NCBI GenBank assembly: GCA_024279425.1
Contig: JAJRRO010000116.1
Span: 186,001 to 250,000 of the forward strand
Direction of reading: 5' to 3'
DNA: 64,000 nucleotides
Source of the DNA: Bacteroidota bacterium
Lineage (GTDB): Bacteria; Bacteroidota; Bacteroidia; Flavobacteriales; Flavobacteriaceae
Below the pieces are notes generated by a model. The model made no database searches and had not been told where the DNA came from. It was given only the letters and a program-made list of their open reading frames with translations. The position numbers were made by a program, and so were the translations under genes. Positions 28,037 to 36,583 of the stretch are shown one piece after another (positions within the stretch are counted from its first letter, which is position 1; every line of letters begins with the position of its first letter).

Positions 28037-28765
28037 ATGGAAAAAACAGTTACGGAAGCGATTCAATATAGGCGTTCAGTTCGCATATTTAGGAATGATG
28101 TTGAGTTGGACGATGAGAAGGTTCGACACTGTTTGGAAAATGCATCTCTGGCTCCAACCAGCAGTAATCTACAGTTGTGGGAATTTTATCATGTAACCGA
28201 TAAAGCCATATTAGCAGCTTTATCTAAAGCTTGTTTTGACCAGCCAGCGGCTAAGACGGCTAAGCAATTAGTGGTAGTGGCCGCGAGAAAAGATCTTTGG
28301 CGTAAAAGAAGTAAGGCGAACATAGAATTTTTGAAGAAAGGCTTTGAAAACAAGCCCAAGGATCAATACAGCACTAGGGAAAAATTTGTCTTGCATTATT
28401 ATGGCAAGCTTATCCCAACTATCTACACTGAATTTCTCGGTATTCTAGGATGGTTTCGTTTCTTGATTTTCCAATGTATAGGTTTGTTCAGACCCATTTA
28501 TAAGCAAGTCCGAAATTCAGATATGCGCATTGTGGCCCACAAAAGTGCCGGATTGGCCGCTCAAAATTTCATGATCAGCATGGCCGCTATCGGATATGAT
28601 ACTTGTCCTATGGAAGGTAGTGATACTGGAAGGGTGAAAAAGGTTTTGGGTTTGCCTTGGGGTGCAGAAATAACGATGGTCATCGGTTGTGGGGTACGCG
28701 ATGAAAAAGGAGTGTATGGTCCGCGTTTCAGAGTACCTTTTGAAAATGTTTATAAAAAAATCTAG
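28037..28765 (+). CDS. Nitroreductase family protein
   Basis: 242 residues with the FMN-binding pattern of the family: YRRSVRIF at residues 12-19 (Arg-rich phosphate site), the ASLAPTSSNLQLWEF segment, and a C-terminal GxxxxPMEGSD loop. It reduces nitro groups or quinones with NAD(P)H; the substrate is unknown. It is paired with the aldehyde dehydrogenase upstream. Its TAG stop overlaps the stop codon of the convergent pxpC gene within CTAG. Confidence 0.85.
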   Translation: MEKTVTEAIQYRRSVRIFRNDVELDDEKVRHCLENASLAPTSSNLQLWEFYHVTDKAILAALSKACFDQPAAKTAKQLVVVAARKDLWRKRSKANIEFLKKGFENKPKDQYSTREKFVLHYYGKLIPTIYTEFLGILGWFRFLIFQCIGLFRPIYKQVRNSDMRIVAHKSAGLAAQNFMISMAAIGYDTCPMEGSDTGRVKKVLGLPWGAEITMVIGCGVRDEKGVYGPRFRVPFENVYKKI

Positions 28766-29601
28766 ACCATTTTAAACGAAACCGAATCCCCAAATTTCTT
28801 TTGAGCCAAAATTGAAATGGCCTTATCTGAAAGCTGCAGTATTCTAGGATACCCCCCTGTCGTTTGCCCGTCTTTCATCAAAACTATCAATTTACCTGAA
28901 GGGGTCAATTGTACGGTTCCAGGCATAGTCGCTGAAGTTAACATGGATATTTGATGCTTGTTTATTTTTTTTTCAAACTGATATCCCATCCTGCTGTATT
29001 CCTTGGCCACCGAAAATTCCTTGAAAAAAAGTGCTTCTAAATGATTATTCTCCAACAGTCCATATTCTGGTCCTTGGGTCACCTCAAGGACTATTTCCTC
29101 TAAAAGACAATCTACCTTTAATTCAGAAATTTTAGACGCAAAAGTGTTTCTTTCAATATAGGGGATTTCATCCTTATCCCTTAAACATCCTGAGGAGGTA
29201 ATAGGGTAAAACTGGGATTGACTTCCCAAAACCCCCTTTACGTTAAACCCATCTTTAATAGCCAAATACCCTCTAAATCCTTTGGTCAAACGCCCATATG
29301 ACAGAATATCACCTGCATTGATTTTATAAGTTTTGTAATTGGAAATCGGTTCATTGTTCAAAGTTGCGGACATTTTCGCTCCGGCCAATACTATATAGGT
29401 GTCTGTTTCAAATTCCAATGTTGGCCCTGTCATTGTAATTTCCAAAACAGACGCCATGACATCATTCTCTAACAAATCGTTGGCCTTCTTCACGACATTA
29501 ATATCCATCACGCCCGAGATGGGAACGCCTTTATCCCGATAACCAAATCGTCCTGCATCCTGTAAAGTCGTATAAAAACCGGATTTTAAAACCTTAAGCA
29601 T
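28762..29601 (-). CDS. pxpC: 5-oxoprolinase subunit C (biotin-dependent carboxyltransferase family)
   Basis: 279 residues homologous to the KipA/allophanate-hydrolase subunit 2 domain (DAGRFGYRDKGVPISGVMD near the N-terminus, TMPGTVQLTPSGKLIVLMKDG near the C-terminus). With PxpA and PxpB it opens 5-oxoproline to glutamate using ATP. It overlaps pxpB by 8 bases. Confidence 0.9.
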   Translation of the reverse strand: MLKVLKSGFYTTLQDAGRFGYRDKGVPISGVMDINVVKKANDLLENDVMASVLEITMTGPTLEFETDTYIVLAGAKMSATLNNEPISNYKTYKINAGDILSYGRLTKGFRGYLAIKDGFNVKGVLGSQSQFYPITSSGCLRDKDEIPYIERNTFASKISELKVDCLLEEIVLEVTQGPEYGLLENNHLEALFFKEFSVAKEYSRMGYQFEKKINKHQISMLTSATMPGTVQLTPSGKLIVLMKDGQTTGGYPRILQLSDKAISILAQKKFGDSVSFKMV

Positions 29602-30331
29602 CCAACTTTATTTTTTCAAATTGATAAATCCCTACCTCACCTTCTATTTTATGTAGTTTATACTCCGCTCTGGATATGGCATAAAACTGAATCTTATCAC
29701 CTACATTAACAAAACAGGGATTATCTCTCTGCGCATCAAAAATGGGAACTGAACAATTACCGATAATATTCCAACCGCCGGGAGATTCTTGCGGGTAAAT
29801 ACCTGTTTGTTTTCCGGCCAAACCAACAGATCCCTTAATTACTTTTTGACGTGGCTCGGACCTTCTAGGAACCTCCAAGGTAGCCGGCAAGCCTCCTAAA
29901 TACATAAAGCCAGGTAAAAACCCTATTCCAAAAACCCTAAATTCATAAGAAGTGTGCATCGAAATAACTTCTGGTATGGACTTACCCAAAAGCTCGGAAA
30001 CTTCTTCTAGGTCTATCCCAAAATCAAGGTCATAACAAACCGGTAATCGCCATAGATGTTTTGGACTTTTAAGGGTATTATCCTTTTGGCCATACCATAT
30101 TCCCAACTGTGATTTAAATGGTTCGAAATTGATTCTCTTATTCCTTTGAATCAACATCAATGAATTATAGGCAGGAACCATTTCCCAATCCTCCGTGTTT
30201 AAACAATCTGCTTTCAAATAAGCATTGAATTGTAGAATATCCTCTAAAATGGCTTCATCAACTTCATTCGGCCATTCAAGCAATACGGCATGCACTCCAA
30301 AAGGTCTAATGGAAATGGAATATTTTTTCAC
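29594..30331 (-). CDS. pxpB: 5-oxoprolinase subunit B (KipI family)
   Basis: 245 residues of the KipI/allophanate-hydrolase subunit 1 type, with GIGFLPGFMYLGGLP and PRRSEPRQKVIKGSVGLAG followed by the conserved PQESPGGWNIIG loop. It partners PxpC. Its start overlaps the pxpA stop by 4 bases and its end overlaps pxpC by 8, so the three subunits are translationally coupled. Confidence 0.92.
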   Translation of the reverse strand: MKKYSISIRPFGVHAVLLEWPNEVDEAILEDILQFNAYLKADCLNTEDWEMVPAYNSLMLIQRNKRINFEPFKSQLGIWYGQKDNTLKSPKHLWRLPVCYDLDFGIDLEEVSELLGKSIPEVISMHTSYEFRVFGIGFLPGFMYLGGLPATLEVPRRSEPRQKVIKGSVGLAGKQTGIYPQESPGGWNIIGNCSVPIFDAQRDNPCFVNVGDKIQFYAISRAEYKLHKIEGEVGIYQFEKIKLDA

Positions 30332-31071
30332 TTCTTACTATAAATGTTTTGTATGGGTAATTCTCTCGAAAGGTACATTAATATTTGCAATGCATTGGGC
30401 GTATCTCCATGTAAACAATAGGTGTCAGCAACAATTTTCGCAATAAATCCATCAATAGTTTTAATAGTATGCCCTTTAACCATTCTAACTAAATGATTTA
30501 GAACATATTTAGGCTCTTCAATGAGCGCATTGGGCATTTTTCTTGAAACCAAACTTAAATCGAAATTATAATTTCTATCAGCAAATGCCTCGTACATTAG
30601 TTTAAAACCCCGACCCAGGGCTTCTTTGGCAAGAATGGATTCATAGGGGGCATACAGAACCGCAACATCCTTATATTCTTCTATTGCATTCAAAAAAGTT
30701 AAGGCAAGGTCCTTATTTTTAACCAAATCATTGTATAATGCACCATGGGGCTTTATATGATGTAACGCAAGCTTCTCTTTTTCCAATATGTTAACCAAAC
30801 CTGTAATTTGGGATTGGATACTCTCGCGGAAAGCACTTGCTTCAATTTTTATGGACATCCGCCCAAAATTTTCCCGGTCGGGATATGAAGGGTGAGCTCC
30901 AATATGAACACTGTGCAATTTTGCCAATTTTGTTGTTCGAAGCATTGAATGGGTATCTCCCGCATGTCCCCCACAAGCAATATTGCAAGAAGAAATCAAC
31001 GGGAATAACTCATTTTCATTATCCATTCCTTCACCTACATCACAATTTATGTCAATATATATTTCTTTCAT
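30328..31071 (-). CDS. pxpA: 5-oxoprolinase subunit A (LamB/YcsF family)
   Basis: 247 residues from the preferred start, with the family signatures DINCDVGEGMDNE at the N-terminus, SCNIACGGHAGD, GAHPSYPD and HIKPHGALYN. A longer frame begins at 31110 inside the transporter gene, but its first 13 residues are not family-like. The ATG at 31069-31071 starts one base after the mntH stop, which fits coupling. Confidence 0.93.
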   Translation of the reverse strand: MKEIYIDINCDVGEGMDNENELFPLISSCNIACGGHAGDTHSMLRTTKLAKLHSVHIGAHPSYPDRENFGRMSIKIEASAFRESIQSQITGLVNILEKEKLALHHIKPHGALYNDLVKNKDLALTFLNAIEEYKDVAVLYAPYESILAKEALGRGFKLMYEAFADRNYNFDLSLVSRKMPNALIEEPKYVLNHLVRMVKGHTIKTIDGFIAKIVADTYCLHGDTPNALQILMYLSRELPIQNIYSKK

Positions 31072-31072
31072 T

Positions 31073-32266
31073 TCAGAAGAGACCAAAAACTTTGAAAACA
31101 CTTTTTGCACCCAATATGATTGCCAATATAATTATTCCCCAGCCCAGCATATTCTGTACCCTCGTATTTCTGTATTCGCCCATTACGGATTCCTTGTTGA
31201 CAATCCACACTAAAAAGACGGCGATAACGGGAAGCAATATACCGTTGGCCACCTGTGCAAACTTGATAATATCTATTGGCTTAATATCAAAGGAGAGAAA
31301 AAATACACCCAATCCCAGAATGAATATCCATATAATTCTGAATTTTACATCCTTTAAACCTGCATTCCAACCAAAACAGCTATTCGCTACATAAGCAGCA
31401 GCTAAAGGAGCAGTGATTGCCGATGTTATGCCAGCGGCAAAAAGGCCAATACCCATAAAATAGGTTGCGCTATTACCATACAATGGCTCCAAACCTTGGG
31501 CGAGATCTAAAACATTCTTAATTTCTTTTCCAGGAATATTCGAAGCAGCAACAATAATTGCCATCGATACCACACCTCCTAGGGCAATCGATATAAATGT
31601 ATCCTTTCTTGCCGTTTGCAAATACGCTTTGGATTTCCATTTTTCACTAACCAAAGATGCATGTAGAAATAGGTTATAAGGAACTATTGTAGTACCGACC
31701 AAGGCCACTATGGTAAGAACACTTCCTTCAGGTGTTGAAGGAACAAACAAACCTTTTAACAACGCTATGATGTCGGGCTTGGTAATTAAGGCCGTAAGCA
31801 GAAATGATAAACTCATGATTATGACCAAAGTCACAAAGACTTTCTCTAAGGCCTTATAATTGCCGAAAAACAAAAGTAAAAAGGCCAATGAACCAATAAT
31901 AAGCGGATAATATTGGGAATATTCAGTACCAAAAAGTGCTTCCATTCCCAATGTGGCCCCACCTATATTCCCAGCTTCGTAAGCTGCATTGCCAACAACA
32001 ATTGCGAATAGCACTATACCGAGCAATAGAAAACGAATCCACGGCGTCTTTAATTCATTTTTAATGGCATCTGCCAACCCATTTTGAGTAACAATCCCTA
32101 ATCTTGCCGACATTTCCTGTAAAACAATTGTGGCGATTATAGAAAGTAACATTGCCCACAGCAGGGCATACCCAAAGCCCACGCCTGCCAAGGTACAAGC
32201 GGTTACAGTTCCTGGCCCTATGAATGCAGCTGCGACAAGTACACCTGGACCGATTTTTTTGAACAT
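31073..32266 (-). CDS. mntH: Nramp family divalent metal transporter
   Basis: 397 residues and about 11 membrane helices. The metal-site motif of helix 1 appears as GPGTVTACT (the usual DPGN is not present), and helix 6 has VGTTIVPYNLFLHAS rather than the classical MPH. Loss of DPGN/MPH suggests a divergent Nramp-related transporter, perhaps not for manganese. It leads the pxpABC operon, a common arrangement in Bacteroidota. The gene symbol is by family only. Confidence 0.8.
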   Translation of the reverse strand: MFKKIGPGVLVAAAFIGPGTVTACTLAGVGFGYALLWAMLLSIIATIVLQEMSARLGIVTQNGLADAIKNELKTPWIRFLLLGIVLFAIVVGNAAYEAGNIGGATLGMEALFGTEYSQYYPLIIGSLAFLLLFFGNYKALEKVFVTLVIIMSLSFLLTALITKPDIIALLKGLFVPSTPEGSVLTIVALVGTTIVPYNLFLHASLVSEKWKSKAYLQTARKDTFISIALGGVVSMAIIVAASNIPGKEIKNVLDLAQGLEPLYGNSATYFMGIGLFAAGITSAITAPLAAAYVANSCFGWNAGLKDVKFRIIWIFILGLGVFFLSFDIKPIDIIKFAQVANGILLPVIAVFLVWIVNKESVMGEYRNTRVQNMLGWGIIILAIILGAKSVFKVFGLF

Positions 32267-32373
32267 ATAAATAATAGGTTATTATCTCAGATGTGTAAAT
32301 ATAATCGGTATGAATCAAAAACTGTTCTATGAATTCATTAATTACACCACAGTTTTAACACTTTTTGATGTAG

Positions 32374-32403
32374 TTCATCTAAAAAAATGCACTTCATCTA
32401 AAA
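32374..32403. promoter_or_regulatory. Direct repeat in a divergent promoter region
   Basis: TTCATCTAAAA occurs twice, at 32374-32384 and 32393-32403, with a period of 19 bp, between the divergent transporter and 147-residue genes. The spacing of two helical turns suits a dimeric regulator. No known consensus was recognised. Confidence 0.4.
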
Positions 32404-32486
32404 GTAGGACGTCATACATCGATTTTATATAATAATTGAAAATGTATGAGGTTATAATAGTCCCAAATCTAAATCAACCCAAATAA

Positions 32487-32930
32487 ATGACATGTTTAGA
32501 ATGCAGCAAAAATCTTGATTATTTAGAGCACAAGAATTCGATGGATCAATTGGGTCTTGAATTATGTAAACAACATCGAACCCTAATGGCAAAATTGATC
32601 GAGAACAATAATACCCCTATTGAGGCCATGCAATTGTACTATGGTTTAAAGGCAGTCGGTGTAAACCCAATGTTGGAATGGTGGGACGGAAAGAAATCCA
32701 TAGATATAGCAATTTCCCGCGTGAAACTTAATATTGAAATTGATGTTGAATATCATATGTTAACCCATGAACAGGCCATAAATGATCTGGAAAGGACTAT
32801 GCATTCCTTTAAAAATGGATTTACAACAATTCGTATTCCCCATATCTTGATAAAACATTATCTAAAAGAAACCGTTAACAACATACTCGGAATTATGGAA
32901 GGCCTTAAGGCCAACATCAAGGTAATTTAA
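32487..32930 (+). CDS. Small protein with zinc-type Cys pairs and a nuclease-like core
   Basis: 147 residues. The N-terminus has a possible zinc site, CLEC (3-6) with LCKQH (about 28-32). The C-terminal half, VKLNIEIDVEYHMLTHEQA, then DLERTMHSFKNGFTTIRIP, resembles the PD-(D/E)xK-like fold of DUF559/VSR-type proteins, with IEID as the possible D/ExK strand; the catalytic Lys is not clear. It is a conserved hypothetical of Bacteroidota as far as I can tell. Cytosolic. No restriction or repair genes lie nearby. Confidence 0.6.
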   Translation: MTCLECSKNLDYLEHKNSMDQLGLELCKQHRTLMAKLIENNNTPIEAMQLYYGLKAVGVNPMLEWWDGKKSIDIAISRVKLNIEIDVEYHMLTHEQAINDLERTMHSFKNGFTTIRIPHILIKHYLKETVNNILGIMEGLKANIKVI

Positions 32931-32969
32931 CCTTTTCCTGGACAGCGTTCAGGATCTAAAACTAAAATT

Positions 32970-33533
32970 ATGAGCGTTTATAAAAAGGTTTTAACACTCC
33001 CCTTAAGACTATCAATGGTTATCTTGTTAATGGGCATGTTGATGAAAATCTTGGAATGGCCCTTGGCCTGGCAGACAATGCTTATTTCTTTTATTACCAT
33101 TGGCATTCTTTACATTGTTCGCTTTTGGAAAAAACCAACGGTTCAGTTTATCGACTATGTAAAATTAATCCTTGTTGTTTTTTGGACAACGAATGGCGTC
33201 TTCCGAATTATGGACTTCCCGTACACCCTTATTTTTCAGGTAATAATAGCTGTTACTTTTGTGATTTGGTTTATTATGGAAGGAACAGCCTATTTTCTTG
33301 ATGATGATCGCAGGGCCAAAAATAGCAACGGTCAATTAGCATGGAACTTTTTAATGGTCATAGGAACACTTTCAATTATAGCAGGAAGCCTTATGAAGTT
33401 ATTGAATTGGGAATTTGCAATTCCACTACTGATAATGGGTATTACCATTGTAGCCGTCTATATTCTTAAAGATACTTTTATTGCCAATAAAATGGGCAAT
33501 GATGATCGAAGCAACCAAGAATATCAGATATAG
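32970..33533 (+). CDS. Polytopic membrane protein of unknown function
   Basis: 187 residues with about six hydrophobic segments in two similar halves, each holding a motif like GxLMKILEWPLAW (residues 23-33) and GSLMKLLNWEFAI (near 150). This MK-x-x-x-W motif is reminiscent of the membrane part of the gliding protein GldL, but the size and the rest do not match. It lies 39 bp after the previous gene. Function not recognised. Confidence 0.75.
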   Translation: MSVYKKVLTLPLRLSMVILLMGMLMKILEWPLAWQTMLISFITIGILYIVRFWKKPTVQFIDYVKLILVVFWTTNGVFRIMDFPYTLIFQVIIAVTFVIWFIMEGTAYFLDDDRRAKNSNGQLAWNFLMVIGTLSIIAGSLMKLLNWEFAIPLLIMGITIVAVYILKDTFIANKMGNDDRSNQEYQI

Positions 33534-33615
33534 CGCATTTATAAACTTTCATTTCATACCCAATCAAACTTAAATATCCATAATTATTTGTATCTTATTT
33601 CTCTAAGAAACATCT

Positions 33616-34731
33616 ATGAGAAATATTGATAGAAGAACATGGTTGAGGGCTATTGGACTTTCTAGTGGTTTTGCCTTATTAGGAGGATTTGAGACACTGG
33701 CCATTGACGCTCCCAAAAATCCTTTTTATCCTACTAAATTGGCCAGACTTAATGCCAATGAAAATCCATATGGACCATCTCAAAAGGTCAGGGAGGTTCT
33801 CTCAAATAATTTTGAAGTAGGATGTAGATATCCTTTTAGAACGCTATCATCACTTGTCAATGTAATAGCAGAAAAGGAGGGGGTTTCCAAAGACCATATT
33901 GTAATTACAGGAGGTTCAACAGAAGGTTTAAAGGCAGCCGGACTTACTTTTGGAGGTTTTGGCGATGGAGAGATTATAGCTGCAGATCCTACTTTTCAAG
34001 CCATGCTGAACTATGCAGAGACTTTTGGCACCAAAGTGCATAGAGTCCGGGTAAACGATAAGATGGAACATGATTTAGAGGCTATGGCCAGTAGGATAAA
34101 CAAAAAGACCAAACTTATTTTCATTTGTAACCCAAATAACCCAACAGGAACCTTATTGAATAAAGACAAGCTCAAGGATTTTTGTAAATCCCATGACCAT
34201 CAATCGGTTATTTTCTGTGATGAGGCCTATTACGATTTTATTATGGAACCTGATTATCCTTCAATGGTGGAATTGGTAAAAGAAGGCCGCAATATTATTG
34301 TTTCAAAGACATTTTCAAAAGTGTTCGGATTAGCAGGTTTACGCGTGGGATATCTGATTGCTAAACCCGAATTGGCCACCAAACTAAAAGCCAGTGTTAT
34401 GGCCAATACCAATACTATGGCCATCGAAGCTGCAAAAGAAGCCCTCAAGGATGATGAATTCTATACATCCAGTTTATTGAACAATGTTAAGGCCAAAAAC
34501 GAAATCTACACTATTTTGGATGACTTGGGCCTTGAGTATATAAAGTCACATACAAACTTCGTGTTTTTTAAAACAGGAAGACCTATAATTGAAATGATCG
34601 GTGCCATGCAAGCCGAAAATATTCTTATTGGTAGACCCTTCCCTCCTTTTTATAATTGGGCCCGAATCAGTACGGGCACCATGGCAGATATGGAACGCTT
34701 TAGTGTGGCTTTAAAGAAAGTCATGGGCTAG
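33616..34731 (+). CDS. Tat-exported PLP aminotransferase, HisC-like
   Basis: 371 residues. The N-terminus DRRTWLRAIGLSSGFALLGG is a twin-arginine signal (RR-x-W-L-R plus a weak hydrophobic core). The rest is an aminotransferase class I/II fold: NENPYGPS near 52, NPNNPTGT near 175, and the PLP Lys in FSKVFGLAGLRVGY near 235. Family enzymes act on histidinol phosphate or aromatic amino acids in the cytosol; a Tat-exported copy must fold with PLP before export. It is 40 bp upstream of cysQ and leads the PAPS operon, a link that is not explained. Confidence 0.85.
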   Translation: MRNIDRRTWLRAIGLSSGFALLGGFETLAIDAPKNPFYPTKLARLNANENPYGPSQKVREVLSNNFEVGCRYPFRTLSSLVNVIAEKEGVSKDHIVITGGSTEGLKAAGLTFGGFGDGEIIAADPTFQAMLNYAETFGTKVHRVRVNDKMEHDLEAMASRINKKTKLIFICNPNNPTGTLLNKDKLKDFCKSHDHQSVIFCDEAYYDFIMEPDYPSMVELVKEGRNIIVSKTFSKVFGLAGLRVGYLIAKPELATKLKASVMANTNTMAIEAAKEALKDDEFYTSSLLNNVKAKNEIYTILDDLGLEYIKSHTNFVFFKTGRPIIEMIGAMQAENILIGRPFPPFYNWARISTGTMADMERFSVALKKVMG

Positions 34732-34771
34732 ATAGTCCGAACATTAAATAAAACCAACCGTAAACTAAAAT

Positions 34772-35578
34772 TTGAATCCGCATATGAATGGTCATCTAAG
34801 TATTGCCTTAAAAAGTGCAGTTGAAGCAGGTAAAGAAATTCTTGAAATTTATGAAAATGATTTTGAGATTAATATAAAGGAAGATAAATCGCCTCTTACA
34901 GAAGCCGACACTTCTTCAAGCGACATAATCAACAGCTATTTGGAAGCTACGGAATTTCCTATAATCAGCGAAGAAATCAGAAACCTTGAGTTTGACATCA
35001 GAAAAGGCTGGTCAACTTGTTGGATAGTAGACCCTTTAGACGGAACCAAGGAATTCATCAAAAGAAATGGTGAGTTTACCGTTAATATTGCATTGGTCGA
35101 AAACGGCATACCAAAAATTGGGGTTATCTATGTGCCTGTTACCAGAGAGCTATATTATGCAGATGTTTCTAAAGGAAAAGCATACAAAACAGTATTGAAC
35201 AATGAGCATGAGGTTAATGGGCCCTTTTATAACGCCAGTGATTTGATCCATCCAACAAAAGATGACAACCATCTGATAAGAGTAGTGGGAAGCCGATCCC
35301 ATATGAACGAGGACACACTTGAATTTATCGAACAGCTTAAAGAGGACTATAAAGAAATAGATATTGTTTCGAAAGGAAGCTCTTTGAAGTTTTGTCTTGT
35401 AGCAGAGGGAAAAGCTGATATTTATCCAAGATTTGCACCAACAATGGAATGGGATACTGCGGCCGGGCATGCCATATGCAGTGCAGTAGGGTTATCTGTG
35501 ATTTCAAAGGAAACCAACAAAGAATTGGCCTACAACAAAGAAAATTTGCTGAACAGTTATTTTATGGTTAGAAAATAA
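34772..35578 (+). CDS. cysQ: 3'(2'),5'-bisphosphate nucleotidase (PAP phosphatase)
   Basis: 268 residues of the inositol-monophosphatase superfamily, with the Mg motif WIVDPLDGTKEF near residue 88, EEIRN upstream, and MEWDTAAGHAI near 228. It converts PAP, the by-product of PAPS-using sulfotransferases, to AMP. Its presence beside cysCDN without a PAPS reductase supports PAPS use by sulfotransferases. Its stop overlaps the next start (TAATG). Confidence 0.93.
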   Translation: MNPHMNGHLSIALKSAVEAGKEILEIYENDFEINIKEDKSPLTEADTSSSDIINSYLEATEFPIISEEIRNLEFDIRKGWSTCWIVDPLDGTKEFIKRNGEFTVNIALVENGIPKIGVIYVPVTRELYYADVSKGKAYKTVLNNEHEVNGPFYNASDLIHPTKDDNHLIRVVGSRSHMNEDTLEFIEQLKEDYKEIDIVSKGSSLKFCLVAEGKADIYPRFAPTMEWDTAAGHAICSAVGLSVISKETNKELAYNKENLLNSYFMVRK

Positions 35579-36015
35579 TGACTAGTAATTCCCGTAAACG
35601 GCATCTCGCCAAATCCATAACTTGGAGAATCGTTGGTACCTTGGACACTTTTATTTTGTCCTGGATCATTACCGGTAATCCTATAATGGGCTTGAAAATT
35701 GGGCTAGCGGAGGTAGTAACTAAAATGTTATTGTATTACCTCCATGAAAGATTATGGTTTAAAACTAATCTACCCAACAGCAATAGAAGGCATGTTTATA
35801 AAACATTTAGTTGGCGGACAGTTGGCACTTTGGATACTGTTGTTTTAGCTTGGATCATAACTGGTAATCCAATGACCGGGTTTAAAATTGGTGTTGTAGA
35901 AATTATTACAAAAATGATATTTTATTATTTACATGAAAAACTATGGTACAAAATCGACTATGGTTTGGAAAAAAGAATCAAAGATGGGAGGAAATGTAGT
36001 TCAACAAGAATATAG
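35578..36015 (+). CDS. Duplicated DUF2061 membrane protein
   Basis: 145 residues made of two tandem copies of one unit: KSITWRIVGTLDTFILSWII (about 10-29) and KTFSWRTVGTLDTVVLAWII (about 72-91), each with two hydrophobic stretches and a terminal YYLHE-x-LW-(F/Y)K. DUF2061 proteins occur next to cysC in several Bacteroidota, so a role linked to sulfate activation or transport is likely, but none is proven as far as I know. Translationally coupled to cysQ. Confidence 0.85.
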   Translation: MTSNSRKRHLAKSITWRIVGTLDTFILSWIITGNPIMGLKIGLAEVVTKMLLYYLHERLWFKTNLPNSNRRHVYKTFSWRTVGTLDTVVLAWIITGNPMTGFKIGVVEIITKMIFYYLHEKLWYKIDYGLEKRIKDGRKCSSTRI

Positions 36016-36583
36016 AATCACAAGAGAGAATAGAAGATTATCTAACGGGCACAACTCCTTCCTGATTTTCTTTACCGGGCTATCAGGCTCAGGGAAATCA
36101 ACCATATCATCGGCATTGGACGAGAAATTATACAATGAAGGAATTAAAACTTTTGTATTGGATGGCGACAACGTTCGTCGAGGCATAAATAAAAATTTGA
36201 GTTTTTCACCTGAAGATCGCTCAGAAAACAATAGGCGAATAGGTGAAATAGCCAATTTGTTTGTAGAGGCAGGCCTAGTAGTTTTAGCAGCATTTGTCTC
36301 ACCATATAAAAAAGACAGAAATAATATTAAAAATACCGTTGGTCCTGAAAATTTCATAGAGGTGTATATGGCAACTAGTTTGGAAGTATGTGAAAGAAGG
36401 GATGCCAAAGGTTTGTATAAAAAAGCCAGAGCAGGTGAGATTAAGAACATGACAGGTATTTCAGCACCTTATGAACCTCCAGAAAAGCCAGATGTGGTTT
36501 TGACCCAATCAAATTCAATTGAGGAATCGGTGGATATCGTTTATAATAAAATCAAAGAAAAACTGCAATTAGAAGATGAGTAA
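35984..36583 (+). CDS. cysC: Adenylyl-sulfate kinase
   Basis: 199 residues from the chosen ATG. It shows Walker A GLSGSGKST near residue 31, DGDNVRRGIN near 60, and RDAKGLYKKARAGEI in the lid. It phosphorylates APS to PAPS. A longer frame reaches 35933, but those extra residues overlap the DUF2061 coding region and are not family-like. The N-terminus VQQEYRITRENR matches usual CysC starts. It overlaps DUF2061 upstream and cysD (ATGAGTAA) downstream. Confidence 0.93.
   Translation: MGGNVVQQEYRITRENRRLSNGHNSFLIFFTGLSGSGKSTISSALDEKLYNEGIKTFVLDGDNVRRGINKNLSFSPEDRSENNRRIGEIANLFVEAGLVVLAAFVSPYKKDRNNIKNTVGPENFIEVYMATSLEVCERRDAKGLYKKARAGEIKNMTGISAPYEPPEKPDVVLTQSNSIEESVDIVYNKIKEKLQLEDE

Noticed and set aside
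30837-31394. 185-codon plus-strand frame
   Set aside because: Antisense to pxpA and the transporter, both of which have clear family motifs.
32374-32403. LytTR binding site for the regulator at 22128
   Set aside because: Only one of the two repeats contains anything like the GTT core of the LytTR consensus, and the spacing differs.
35933-35983. Longer start of cysC
   Set aside because: The added 17 residues overlap DUF2061 coding sequence and do not match CysC N-termini; the ATG at 35984 does.
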